A stretch of 64,000 nucleotides of DNA, from the NCBI GenBank assembly GCA_964016885.1, contig OZ024740.1, positions 1,375,095-1,439,094 of the forward strand. Reading direction: 5' to 3'. The notes under the pieces are model-generated. The model ran no database searches, had not been told where the DNA came from, and was given only the letters and a program-made list of their open reading frames with translations. The position numbers and the translations under genes were made by a program. This DNA comes from Eledone cirrhosa. Lineage: Eukaryota > Mollusca > Cephalopoda > Octopoda > Eledonidae. Shown piece after piece: positions 17,905-32,100 of this stretch. Positions within the stretch are counted from its first letter, which is position 1. Every line of letters starts with the position of its first letter.

Positions 17905-18434
17905 GTAAATATACATTTTTTTCAAGACAAAATGTCTACTCTTGGGTCTTATTCCACTCCACCCCCACTTATTATATTTTGCTAATCTATCTCTAGCGAA
18001 ATTATATTTTAAGTGGTAGCATTTCTGTGACAATTAATTTTCTTTATACATTAAAAAACATTATATATGACAAAAAAAGTACATTACTAGAAATCCCATA
18101 TGTTATAAAATATGTAGCATGGGTTGGGGTCTCAATATGTTAAACTAAATGACTAATTCTAATTTTTAAAACATCAAGGGAGACAACTTAAAAAAATAAC
18201 CTATTTTCCAACCCCCTGCTACCCCCTCCCCCGCTTTTTCCAATTCCCCCCTCTTATTTCAACCCTCCCTATTATTTGGGAGTAAGTGATGATAAGATCA
18301 AATATATACACAATGGAAAGCCCTATATTACATCAGACTTAGTTACAAAAACAGACCCTTGACAACTCTATTTCACAGTTCAATGAGTTAATGATAATAC
18401 CTGCTACTTTTGCAACAAGGACAGCAATTACCCC
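17905..18434 (+). other. Start of intron 4, no recognised element
   Basis: AT-rich sequence with a C-rich patch near 18210-18265. I see no gene, RNA or transposon in it. Confidence 0.6.
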
Positions 18435-18579
18435 AGTACATTACTGGTACTTTATTTTATCAACCCCGTAAGGATGGAAGGCAAAGTTAACCTTGGTGGG
18501 ATTTGAACTCAGACCATAAAGGGCCGTAACTCAATACTGCAAAGCATGGCGTCTGACCCTCTACCGATACTGCCAGTCC
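18435..18579 (-). mobile_element. tRNA-derived SINE fragment
   Basis: Minus-strand copy of the octopus-type SINE: TTTATTTTATCAACCCCG, GGCAAAGTTAACC, then GATTTGAACTCAGACC on the + strand. It is similar in extent to the copy at 2271-2398. Confidence 0.8.
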
Positions 18580-18599
18580 ACCTTCTACTTCGTGTTTGA

Positions 18600-18690
18600 A
18601 CACATTTACATTGGGTCAGGTGTGTGTACACGGGGTCAGGTGTGTGTGTGTACACAGGGTCAGGTGTGTGTGTGGGGGAGCTTAAGTATA
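18600..18690. repeat. Short GGGTCAGGTGTGTG minisatellite
   Basis: Three tandem units carrying GGGTCAGGTGTGTG with variable (TG)n length and a TACAC link. A small local expansion with no coding significance. Confidence 0.85.
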
Positions 18691-18737
18691 CACACTGTAT
18701 ATGTGTATTGTTAAGCATCAGACAACGTTTGCAGTCA

Positions 18738-18870
18738 GGAGTTACGGCCCTTTATGTTCTGAATTGAAATCCCATTGAGGTTAGCTTTGCCTTTCATCCT
18801 TACGAGGTCAATAAAATAATATACCAGTCATACACTGGGGTCGATTTAATCACTGCCGCCTCTCCAAAAA
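18738..18870 (+). mobile_element. tRNA-derived SINE, head truncated
   Basis: Body with a box-B-like segment (GAATTGAAATCCC), CTTTGCCTTTCATCC and CACTGGGGTCGA, the last being typical of the octopus SINE 3' body. The tRNA-like box A end is missing. Confidence 0.8.
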
Positions 18871-18910
18871 TTGTGCCTAAATCAGAAACCATTATTATCT
18901 CACACTTTCT

Positions 18911-19052
18911 AGCATAGTTATGTCCCTTTACGATCTGAGTTCAAATCCCGCCGAGGTTAACTTTGCCTTTCATCCTTATGGGGTCGATAAAATAAAGTAC
19001 CAGTAATCTACTGGGTATTTGCTGGCCTTGTGCCAATAGTAGAAACAATTAT
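18911..19052 (+). mobile_element. tRNA-derived SINE abutting the satellite
   Basis: Box-B-like GAGTTCAAATCCCGCC, then CTTTGCCTTTCATCC and GGGGTCGATAAAATAAAG. It is the second of two same-strand copies in a row. Its (ATT)n-like end lies about 30 bp before the first unit of the 44-bp array, so it marks the left border of the satellite. Confidence 0.82.
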
Positions 19053-21382
19053 TATTATCTCACACTTGTTTATCATGAGACTAGGTCCTGTTCCCTATAT
19101 CATGTGACATAACAACAGGTGTGCCCCTAGTCCTGTCCCCTATATCATGTGACATACAACAGGTGTACCCCTAGTTCTGTCCCCTGTATCATGTGACATA
19201 CAACAGGTGTACCCCTAGTTCTGTCCCCTGTATCATGTGACATAACAACAGGTGTACCCCTAGTCCTGTCCCCTATATCATGTGACATACAACAGGTGTA
19301 CCCCTAGTTCTGTCCCCTGTATCATGTGACATACAACAGGTGTACCCCTAGTTAAGTCCCCTGTGTCATGTGACATACAACAGGTGTACCCCTAGTCCTG
19401 TCCCCTGTATCATGTGACATACAACAGGTGTACCCCTAGTTAAGTCCCCTGTGTCATGTGACATACAACAGGTGTAACCCTAGTCCTGTCCCCTATATCA
19501 TGTGACATACAACAGGTGTACCCCTAGTCCTGTCCCCTGTATCATGTGACATACAACAGGTGTACCGCTAGTTAAGTCCCCTGTGTCATGTGACATACAA
19601 CAGGTGTACCCCTAGTCCTGTCCCCTATATCATGACATACAACAGGTGTACCCCTTGTTCTGTCCCTTGTATCATGTGACATACAACAGGTGTACCCCTA
19701 GTTCTGTCCCCTATGTCATGTGACATACAATTTTACCCCTAGTTCTGTCCCCTGTGTTATGTGACATACGACAGGTGTACCCCTATTCCTGTCCCCTGTG
19801 TCATGTGACATAAACCAGGTGTACCCCTAGTTATGTCCCCTATGTCATGTGACATACAACAGGTGTACCCCTAGTTCTGTCCCCTGTATCATGTTACATA
19901 CAACAGGTCTACCCTTAGTTCTGTCCCCTATTTCATGTTACATACAACAGGTGTACCCCTAGTTCTGTCCCCTGTATCATGTGACATACAACAGGTGTAC
20001 CCCTAGTTAAGTCCCCTATGTCATGTGACATAAAACAGGTGTACTCCTAGTCCTGTCCCCTGTATCATGTGACATACAACAGGTGTACCCCTAGTTAAGT
20101 CCCCTGTGTCATGTGACATAAAACAGGTGTACTCCTAGTCCTGTCCCCTATATCATGTGACATACAACAGGTGTACCCCAAGTTAAGTCCCCTATGTCAT
20201 GTGACATAAAACAGGTGTACTCCTAGTTCTGTCCCCTGTATCATGTGACATACAACACGTGTACCCCTAGTTCTGTCCCCTATATCATGACCTACAACAG
20301 GTGTACCTCTAGTTCTGTCCCCTGTATCATGTGACATACAACAGGTGTACCCCTAGTTCTGTCCCCTGTATCATGTGACATACAACAGGTGTACCCCTAG
20401 TCCTGTCCCCTGTATCATGTGACATACAACAGGTGTACCCCTAGTTCTGTCCCCTATATCATGTGACATACAACAGGTGTACCCCTAGTCCTGTTCCCTA
20501 TATCATGTGACACAACAACAGGTGTGTCCCTAGTCCTGTCCCCTATATCATGTGACATACAACAGGTGTACCCCAAGTTAAGTCCCCTATGTCATGTGAC
20601 ATAAAACAGGTGTACTCCTAGTTCTGTCCCCTGTATCATGTGACATACAACAGGTGTACCCCTAGTTCTGTCCCCTATATCATGACCTACAACAGGTGTA
20701 CCTCTAGTTCTGTCCCCTGTATCATGTGACATACAACAGGTGTACCCCTAGTTCTGTCCCCTATATCATGTGACATACAACAGGTGTACCCCTAGTTCTG
20801 TCCCCTGTATCATGTGACATACAACAGGTGTACCCCTAGTCCTGTCCCCTATATCATGTGACATAACAACCGGTGTGCCCCTAGTCCTGTCCCCTATATC
20901 ATGTGACATACAACAGGTGTGCCCCTAGTCCTGTCCCCTATATCATGTGACATACAACAGGTGTACCCCTAGTCCTGTCCCCTGTGTCATGTGACATAAA
21001 ACAGGTGTACCTCTAGTTCTGTCCCCTGTATCATGTGACATACAACAGGTGTACCCCTAGTTCTGTCCCCTGTATCATGTGACATACAACAGGTGTACCC
21101 CTAGTTCTGTCCCCTGTATCATGTGACATACAACAGGTGTACCCCTAGTCCTGTCCCCTATATCATGTGACATACAACAGGTGTACCCCTAGTTCTGTCC
21201 CCTATATCATGTGACATACAACAGGTGTACCCCTAGTTCTGTCCCCTATATTATGTGACATACAACAGGTGTACCCCTAGTCCTGTCCCCTGTGTCATGT
21301 GACATACAACAGGTGTACCCCTAGTCCTGTCCCCTATATCATGTGACATACAACAGGTGTACCCCTAGTTCTGTCCCCTATA

Positions 21383-24300
21383 TCATTTGACATACAACAG
21401 GTGTACCCCTAGTCCTGTCCCCTGTGTCATGTGACATAAAACAGGTGTACTCCTAGTTCTGTCCCCTGTATCATGTGACATACAACAGGTGTACCCCTAG
21501 TTCTGTCCCCTATATCATGTGACATACAACAGGTGTACCTCTAGTTCTGTCCCCTATATCATGTGACATACAACAGGTGTACCCCTAGTCCCGTCCCCTG
21601 TGTCATGTGACATACAACAGGTGTACCCCTAGTCCTGTCCCCTGTGTCATGTGACATACAACAGGTGTACCCCTAGTCCTGTCCCCTATATCATGTGACA
21701 TACAACAGGTGTACCCCTAGTCCTGTCCCCTGTGCCATGTGACATACAACAGGTGTACCCCTAGTTCTGTCCCCTATATCATGTGACATACAACACGTGT
21801 ACTCCAAGTTCTGTCCCTTGTGTCATGTGACATACAACAGGTGTACCCCTAGTTCTGTCCCCTGTATCATGTGACATACAACAGGTGTACCCCAAGTTCT
21901 GTCCCTTGTGTCATGTGACATACAACAGGTGTACCCCTAGTCCTGTCCCCTGTATCATGTGACATACAACAGGTGTACCCCTAGTTCTGTCCCCTGTATC
22001 ATGTGACATACAACAGGTGTACCCCTAGTTCTGTCCCCTATATCATGTGACATACAACAGGTGTACCCCTAGTTCTGTCCTCTGTATCATGTGACATACA
22101 ACAGGTGTACCCCTAGTCCTGTCCCCTATATCATGTGACATACAACAGGTGTACCCCTAGTTCTGTCCCCTGTCTCATATGACATACAACAGGTGTGCCC
22201 CTAGTCCTGTCCCCTATATCATGTGACATACAACAGGTGTACCCCTAGTTCTGTCCCCTGTCTCATGTGACATACAACAGGTTTACCCCTAGTTCTGTCC
22301 CCTATATCATGTGACATACAACAGGTGTAACCCTAATCCTGTCCCCTGTGTCATGTGACATACAATAGGTGTACCCCTAGTTCTGTCCCCTGTGTCATGT
22401 GACATACAACAGGTGTAACCCTAATCCTGTCCCCTGTGTCATGTGACATACAACAGGTGTACCCCTAGTCCTGTCCCCTATATCATGTGACATACAACAG
22501 GTGTACCCCTAGTTCTGTCCCCTGTCTCATGTGACATACAACAGGTGTACCCCTAGTTCTGTCCCGTGTCATGTGACATACAACAGGTGTAACCCTAATC
22601 CTGTCCCCTGTGTCATGTGACATACAACAGGTGTACCCCTACTTCTGTCCCCTGTGTCATGTGACATACAACAGGTGTACCCCTAGTTCTGTCCCCTATA
22701 TCATGTGACATACAACAGGTGTAACCCTAATCCTGTCCCCTGTGTCATGTGACATACAACAGGTGTACCCCTAGTCCTGTCCCCTATATCATGTGACATA
22801 CAACAGGTGTACCCCTAGTTCTGTCCCCTGTCTCATGTGACATACAACAGGTGTACCCCTAGTTCTGTCCCCTATATCATGTGACATACAACAGGTGTAA
22901 CCCTAATCCTGTCCCCTGTGTCATATGACATACAACAGGTGTACCCCTAGTTCTGTCCCCTGTGTCATGTGACATACAACAGGTGTAACCTAATCCTGTC
23001 CCCTGTGTCATGTGACATACAACAGGTGTACCCCTAGTCCTGTCCCCTATATCATGTGACATACAACAGGTGTACCCCTAGTTCTGTCCCCTGTCTCATG
23101 TGACTTACAACAGGTGTACCCCTAGTTCTGTCCCCTGTGTCATGTGACATACAACAGGTGTAACCCTAATCCTGTCCCCTGTGTCATGTGACATACAACA
23201 GGTGTACCCCTAGTCCTGTCCCCTATATCATGTGACATACAACAGGTGTACCCCTAGTTCTGTCCCCTGTCTCATGTGACATACAATAGGTGTACCCCTA
23301 GTTCTGTCCCCTGTGTCATGTGACATACAACAGGTGTAACCCTAATCCTGTCCCCTGTGTCATGTGACATACAACAGGTGTACCCCTAGATCTGTCCTCT
23401 GTGTCATGTGACATACAACAGGTGTACCCTAGTCCTGTCCTCTGTGTCATGTGACATACAACAGGTGTACCCCTAGTTCTGTCCCCTATATCATGTGACA
23501 TACAACAGGTGTAACCCTAGTCCTGTCCCCTGTGTCATGTGACATACAACAGGTGTACCCCTAGTTCTGTCCCCTATATTATGTGACATACAACAGGTGT
23601 ACCCCTAGTCCTGTCCCCTATATCATGACCTACAACAGGTGTACCCCTAGTTCTGCCCCCTATATCATGACCTGCAACAGGTGTACCCCTAGTTCTGTCC
23701 CCTGTATCATGTGACATACAACAGGTGTACCCCTAGTTCTGTCCCCTATATCATTTGACATACAACAGGTGTACCCCTAGTCCTGTCCCCTGTGTCATGT
23801 GACATAAAACAGGTGTACTCCTAGTTCTGTCCCCTGTATCATGTGACATACAACAGGTGTACCCCTAGTTCTGTCCCCTATATCATGTGACATACAACAG
23901 GTGTACCTCTAGTTCTGTCCCCTATATCATGTGACATACAACAGGTGTACCCCTAGTCCCGTCCCCTGTGTCATGTGACATACAACAGGTGTACCCCTAG
24001 TCCTGTCCCCTGTGTCATGTGACATACAACAGGTGTACCCCTAGTCCTGTCCCCTATATCATGTGACATACAACAGGTGTACCCCTAGTCCTGTCCCCTG
24101 TGCCATGTGACATACAACAGGTATACCCCTAGTTCTGTCCCCTATATCATGTGACATACAACAGGTGTACTCCAAGTTCTGTCCCTTGTGTCATGTGACA
24201 TACAACAGGTGTACCCCTAGTTCTGTCCCCTGTATCATGTGACATACAACAGGTGTACCCCAAGTTCTGTCCCTTGTGTCATGTGACATACAACAGGTGT

Positions 24301-26030
24301 ACCCCTAGTCCTGTCCCCTGTATCATGTGACATACAACAGGTGTACCCCTAGTTCTGTCCCCTGTCTCATGTGACATACAACAGGTGTACCCCTAGTTCT
24401 GTCCCCTGTATCATGTGACATACAACAGGTGTACCCCTAGTTCTGTCCCCTATATCATGTGACATACAACAGGTGTACCCCTAGTTCTGTCCCCTGTATC
24501 ATGTGACATACAACAGGTGTACCCCTAGTCCTGTCCCCTATATCATGTGACATACAACAGGTGTACCCCTAGTTCTGTCCCCTGTCTCATATGACATACA
24601 ACAGGTGTGCCCCTAGTCCTGTCCCCTATATCATGTGACATACAACAGGTGTACCCCTAGTTCTGTCCCCTGTCTCATGTGACATACAACAGGTTTACCC
24701 CTAGTTCTGTCCCCTATATCATGTGACATACAACAGGTGTAACCCTAGTCCTGTCCCCTGTGTCATGTGACATACAACAGGTGTAACCCTAATCCTGTCC
24801 CCTGTGTCATGTGACATACAACAGGTGTACCCCTAGTCCTGTCCCCTATATCATGTGACATACAACAGGTGTACCCCTAGTTCTGTCCCCTGTCTCATGT
24901 GACATACAACAGGTGTACCCCTAGTTCTGTCCCGTGTCATGTGACATACAACAGGTGTAACCCTAATCCTGTCCCCTGTGTCATGTGACATACAACAGGT
25001 GTACCCCTACTTCTGTCCCCTGTGTCATGTGACATACAACAGGTGTACCCCTAGTTCTGTCCCCTATATCATGTGACATACAACAGGTGTAACCCTAATC
25101 CTGTCCCCTGTGTCATGTGACATACAACAGGTGTACCCCTAGTCCTGTCCCCTATATCATGTGACATACAACAGGTGTACCCCTAGTTCTGTCCCCTGTC
25201 TCATGTGACATACAACAGGTGTACCCCTAGTTCTGTCCCCTATATCATGTGACATACAACAGGTGTAACCCTAATCCTGTCCCCTGTGTCATGTGACATA
25301 CAACAGGTGTACCCCTAGTTCTGTCCCCTGTGTCATGTGACATACAACAGGTGTAACCTAATCCTGTCCCCTGTGTCATGTGACATACAACAGGTGTACC
25401 CCTAGTCCTGTCCCCTATATCATGTGACATACAACAGGTGTACCCCTAGTTCTGTCCCCTGTCTCATGTGACATACAACAGGTGTACCCCTAGTTCTGTC
25501 CCCTGTGTCATGTGACATACAACAGGTGTAACCCTAATCCTGTCCCCTGTGTCATGTGACATACAACAGGTGTACCCCTAGTTCTGTCCCCTGTGTCATG
25601 TGACATACAACAGGTGTAACCCTAATCCTGTCCCCTGTGTCATGTGACATACAACAGGTGTACCCCTAGATCTGTCCTCTGTGTCATGTGACATACAACA
25701 GGTGTACCCTAGTTCTGTCCTCTGTGTCATGTGACATACAACAGGTGTACCCCTAGTTCTGTCCCCTATATCATGTGACATACAACAGGTGTAACCCTAG
25801 TCCTGTCCCCTGTGTCATGTGACATACAACAGGTGTACCCCTAGTTCTGTCCCCTATATTATGTGACATACAACAGGTGTACCCCTAGTCCTGTCCCCTA
25901 TATCATGACCTACAACAGGTGTACCCCTAGTTCTGTCCCCTATATCATGACCTGCAACAGGTGAACCCCTAGTTCTGTCCCCTGTATCATGTGACATACA
26001 ACAGGTGTACCCCTAGTTCTGTCCCCTATA
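21383..26030. repeat. Tandem pair of blocks, 2368/2280-bp period
   Basis: Rare variants recur at a fixed offset of 2368 bp: TATCATTTGAC (21383/23751), TGCCATGTGAC (21733/24101), GTCCCGTGTC (22561/24929) and GTGTAACCTAATCC (22983/25351). From about 23160 the offset is 2280, two units shorter (CCCCTAGATCTGTCC at about 23385/25665). The copies are adjacent, about 21.38-23.75 and 23.75-26.03 kb. Confidence 0.85.
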
Positions 26031-26149
26031 TCATGTGACATACAACAGGTGTACCCCTAGTCCTGTCCCCTGTATCATGTGACATACAACAGGTGTACCC
26101 CTAGTCCTGTCCCCTGTATCATGTGACATACAACAGGTGTACCCCTAGT

Positions 26150-29100
26150 CCTGTCCCCTGTATCATGTGACATACAACAGGTGTACCCCTAGTCTTGTCC
26201 TCTGTGTCATGTGACATACAACAGGTGTACCCCTAGTTCTGTCCCCTATATCATGTGACATACAACAGGTGTACCCCTAGTCCTGTCCCCTATATCATGT
26301 GACATACAACAGGTGTACCCCTAGTCCTGTCCCCTGTATCATGTGACATACAACAGGTGTACCCCTAGTCCTGTCCCCTGTATCATGTGACATACAAAAG
26401 GTGTACCCCTAGTCCTGTCCCCTGTATCATGTGACATACAACAGGTGTACCCCTAGTCCTGTCCCCTGTATCATGTGACATACAACAGGTGTACCCCTAG
26501 TCCTGTCCCTTGTATCATGTGACATACAACAGGTGTACCCCTAGTCCTGTCCCCTGTATCATGTGACATAAAACAGGTGTACCCCTAGTCCTGTCCTCTG
26601 TGTCATGTGACATACAACAGGTGTACCCCTAGTTCTGTCCCCTATATCATGTGACATACAACAGGTGTACCCCTAGTCCTGTCCCCTGTATCATATGACA
26701 TACAACAGGTGTACCCCTAGTCCTGTCCTCTGTGTCATGTGACATACAACATGTGTACCCCTAGTTCTGTCCCCTACATCACGTGGCATACAACAGGTGT
26801 ACCCCTAGTTCTGTCCCCTGTATCATGTGACATACAACAGGTGTACCCCTAGTTCTGTCCTCTATAACATGTGACATACAACAGGTGTACCCCTAGTTCT
26901 GTCCCCTGTATCATGTGACATACAACAGGTGTACCCCTAGTTCTGTCCCCTATATCATGTGACATACAACAGGTGTACCCCTAGTTCTGTCCCCTATATC
27001 ATGTGACATACAACAGGTGTACCCCTAGTTCTGTCCCCTGTATCATGTGACATACAACAGGTGTACCCCTAGTTCTGTCCCCTATATCATGTGACATACA
27101 ACAGGTGTACCCCAAGTCCTGTCCCCTGTGTCATGTGGCATACAACAGGTGTACCCCTAGTTCTGTCCCCTATATCATGTGACATACAACAGGTGTACCC
27201 CTAGTCCTGTCCCTTGTATCATGTGACATACAACAGGTGTACCCCTAGTCCTGTCCTCTGTGTCATGTGACATACAACATGTGTACCCCTAGTTCTGTCC
27301 CCTACATCACGTGGCATACAACAGGTGTACCCCTAGTCCTGTCCCCTGTATCATGTGACATACAACAGGTGTACCCCTAGTCCTGTCCCCTGTATCATGT
27401 GACATACAACAGGTGTACCCCTAGTCCTGTCCCCTGTATCATGTGACATAAAACAGGTGTACCCCTAGTCTTGTCCTCTGTGTCATGTGACATACAACAG
27501 GTGTACCCCTAGTTCTGTCCCCTATATCATGTGACATACAACAGGTGTACCCCTAGTCCTGTCCCCTATATCATGTGACATACAACAGGTGTACCCCTAG
27601 TCCTGTCCCCTGTATCATGTGACATACAACAGGTGTACCCCTAGTCCTGTCCCCTGTATCATGTGACATACAAAAGGTGTACCCCTAGTCCTGTCCCCTG
27701 TATCATGTGACATACAACAGGTGTACCCCTAGTCCTGTCCCCTGTATCATGTGACATACAACAGGTGTACCCCTAGTCCTGTCCCTTGTATCATGTGACA
27801 TACAACAGGTGTACCCCTAGTCCTGTCCCCTGTATCATGTGACATAAAACAGGTGTACCCCTAGTCCTGTCCTCTGTGTCATGTGACATACAACAGGTGT
27901 ACCCCTAGTTCTGTCCCCTATATCATGTGACATACAACAGGTGTACCCCTAGTCCTGTCCCCTGTATCATATGACATACAACAGGTGTACCCCTAGTCCT
28001 GTCCTCTGTGTCATGTGACATACAACATGTGTACCCCTAGTTCTGTCCCCTACATCACGTGGCATACAACAGGTGTACCCCTAGTTCTGTCCCCTGTATC
28101 ATGTGACATACAACAGGTGTACCCCTAGTCCTGTCCCCTGTGTCATGTGACATGCAACAGGTGTACCCCTAGTTCTGTCCTCTATAACATGTGACATACA
28201 ACAGGTGTACCCCTAGTTCTGTCCCCTGTATCATGTGACATACAACAGGTGTACCCCTAGTTCTGTCCCCTATATCATGTGACATACAACAGGTGTACCC
28301 CTAGTTCTGTCCCCTATATCATGTGACATACAACAGGTGTACCCCTAGTTCTGTCCCCTGTATCATGTGACATACAACAGGTGTACCCCTAGTTCTGTCC
28401 CCTATATCATGTGACATACAACAGGTGTACCCCAAGTCCTGTCCCCTGTGTCATGTGGCATACAACAGGTGTACCCCTAGTTCTGTCCCCTATATCATGT
28501 GACATACAACAGGTGTACCCCTAGTTCTGTCCCCTATATCATGTGACATACAACAGGTGTACCCCTAGTTCTGTCCCCTGTATCATGTGACATACAACAG
28601 GTGTACCCCTAGTCCTGTCCCCTGTGTCATGTGACATGCAACAGGTGTACCCCTAGTTCTGTCCTCTATATCATGTGACATACAACAGGTGTACCCCTAG
28701 TTCTGTCCCCTGTATCATGTGACATACAACAGGTGTACCCCTAGTTCTGTCCCCTATATCATGTGACATACAACAGGTGTACCCCTAGTTCTGTCCCCTA
28801 TATCATGTGACATACAACAGGTGTACCCCTAGTTCTGTCCCCTGTATCATGTGACATACAACAGGTGTACCCCTAGTTCTGTCCCCTATATCATGTGACA
28901 TACAACAGGTGTACCCCTAGTCCTGTCCCCTGTGTCATGTGACATACAACAGGTGTACCCCAAGTCCTGTCCCCTGTGTCATGTGGCATACAACAGGTGT
29001 ACCCCTAGTTCTGTACTCTATATCATGTGACATACAACAGGTGTACCCCTAGTTCTGTCCCCTGTATCATGTGACATACAACAGGTGAACCCCTAGTTCT

Positions 29101-32100
29101 GTCCCCTATATCATGTGACATACAACAGGTGTACCCCTAGTTCTGTCCCCTATATCATGTGACATACAACAGGTGTACCCCTAGTTCTGTCCCCTGTATC
29201 ATGTGACATACAACAGGTGTACCCCTAGTTCTGTCCCCTATATCATGTGACATACAACAGGTGTACCCCTAGTCCTGTCCCCTGTATCATGTGACATACA
29301 ACAGGTGTACCCCTAGTCCTGTCCCCTGTATCATGTGACATACAACAGGTGTACCCCTAGTCCTGTCCTCTGTGTCATGTGACATACAACAGGTGTACCC
29401 CTAGTTCTGTCCCCTATATCATGTGACATACAACAGGTGTACCCCTAGTCCTGTCCCCTATATCATGTGACATACAACAGGTGTACCCCTAGTCCTGTCC
29501 CCTGTATCATGTGACATACAACAGGTGTACCCCTAGTCCTGTCCCCTGTATCATGTGACATACAACAGGTGTACCCCTAGTCCTGTCCCCTGTATCATGT
29601 GACATACAACAGGTGTACCCCTAGTCCTGTCCCCTGTATCATGTGACATACAACAGGTGTACCCCTAGTCCTGTCCCCTGTATCATGTGACATACAACAG
29701 GTGTACCCCTAGTCCTGTCTCCTGTATCATGTGACATACAACAGGTGTACCCCTAGTCCTGTCCCCTGTATCATGTGACATACAACAGGTGTACCCCTAG
29801 TCCTGTCCTCTGTGTCATGTGACATACAACAGGTGTACCCCTAGTTCTGTCCCCTATATCATTGGACATACAACAGGTGTACCCCTAGTCCTGTCCCCTG
29901 TATCATATGACATACAACAAGTGTACCCCTAGTCCTGTCCTCTGTGTCATGTGACATACAACATGTGTACCCCTAGTTCTGTCCCCTATATCACGTGACA
30001 TACAACAGGTGTACCCCTAGTTCTGTCCCCTGTACCATGTGACATACAACAGGTGTACCCCTAGTCCTGTCCCCTGTGTCATGTGACATGCAACAGGTGT
30101 ACCCCTAGTTCTGTCCTCTATATCATGTGACATACAACAGGTGTACCCCTAGTTCTGTCCCCTGTATCATGTGACATACAACAGGTGTACCCCTAGTTCT
30201 GTCCCCTATATCATGTGACATACAACAGGTGTACCCCTAGTTCTGTCCCCTATATCATGTGACATACAACAGGTGTACCCCTAGTTCTGTCCCCTGTATC
30301 ATGTGACATACAACAGGTGTACCCCTAGTTCTGTCCCTTGTATCATGTGACATACAACAGGTGTACCCCTAGTCCTGTCCCCTGTGTCATGTGACATGCA
30401 ACAGGTGTACCCCTAGTTCTGTCCTCTATATCATGTGACATACAACAGGTGTACCCCTAGTTCTGTCCCCTGTATCATGTGACATACAACAGGTGTACCC
30501 CTAGTTCTGTCCCCTATATCATGTGACATACAACAGGTGTACCCCTAGTTCTGTCCCCTATATCATGTGACATACAACAGGTGTACCCCTAGTTCTGTCC
30601 CCTGTATCATGTGACATACAACAGGTGTACCCCTAGTTCTGTCCCCTATATCATGTGACATACAACAGGTGTACCCCTAGTCCTGTCCCCTGTGTCATGT
30701 GACATACAACAGGTGTACCCCAAGTCCTGTCCCCTGTGTCATGTGGCATACAACAGGTGTACCCCTAGTTCTGTGCTCTATATCATGTGACATACAACAG
30801 GTGTACCCCTAGTTCTGTCCCCTGTATCATGTGACATACAACAGGTGTACCCCTAGTTCTGTCCCCTATATCATGTGACATACAACAGGTGTACCCCTAG
30901 TTCTGTCCCCTATATCATGTGACATACAACAGGTGTACCCCTAGTTCTGTCCCCTGTATCATGTGACATACAACAGGTGTACCCCTAGTTCTGTCCCCTA
31001 TATCATGTGACATACAACAGGTGTACCCCTAGTCCTGTCCCCTGTGTCATGTGACATACAACAGGTGTACCCCAAGTCCTGTCCCCTGTGTCATGTGGCA
31101 TACAACAGGTGTACCCCTAGTTCTGTCCCCTATATCATGTGACATACAACAGGTGTACCCCTAGTTCTGTCCCCTATATCATGTGACATACAACAGGTGT
31201 ACCCCTAGTTCTGTCCCCTGTATCATGTGACATACAACAGGTGTACCCCTAGTTCTGTCCCCTGTGTCATGTGACATACAACAGGTGTAACCCTAATCCT
31301 GTCCCCTGTGTCATGTGACATACAACAGGTGTACCCCTAGTCCTGTCCCCTGTGTCATGTGACATACAACAGGTGTACCCCTAGTCCTGTCCCCTGTGTC
31401 ATGTGACATGCAACAGGTGTACCCCTAGTTCTGTCCTCTATATCATGTGACATACAACAGGTGTACCCCTAGTTCTGTCCCCTGTATCATGTGACATACA
31501 ACAGGTGTACCCCTAGTTCTGTCCCCTATATCATGTGACATACAACAGGTGTACCCCTAGTTCTGTCCCCTATATCATGTGACATACAACAGGTGTACCC
31601 CAGGTTCTGTCCCCTGTATCATGTGACATACAACAGGTGTACCCCTAGTTCTGTCCCCTATATCATGTGACATACAACAGGTGTACCCCTAGTCCTGTCC
31701 CCTGTGTCATGTGGCATACAACAGGTGTACCCCTAGTTCTGTCCTCTATATCATGTGACATACAACAGGTGTACCCCTAGTTCTGTCCCCTGTATCATGT
31801 GACATACAATAGGTGTACCCCTAGTCCTGTCCCCTGTATCATGTGACATACAACAGGTGTACCCCTAGTTCTGTCCTCTATATCATGTGACATACAACAG
31901 GTGTACCCCTAGTCCTGTCCCCTGTATCATGTGACATACAACAGGTGTACCCCTAGTCCTGTCCCCTGTATCATGTGACATACAACAGGTGTACCCCTAG
32001 TCCTGTCCCCTGTATCATGTGACATACAACAGGTGTACCCCTAGTCCTGTCCCCTGTATCATGTGACATACAACAGGTGTACCCCTAGTCTTGTCCTCTG

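Noticed and set aside
17629..18033. Pro/His-rich minus-strand frame over exon 4
   Set aside because: Produced by the (TGG)n microsatellite and opposite to the ankyrin exon.
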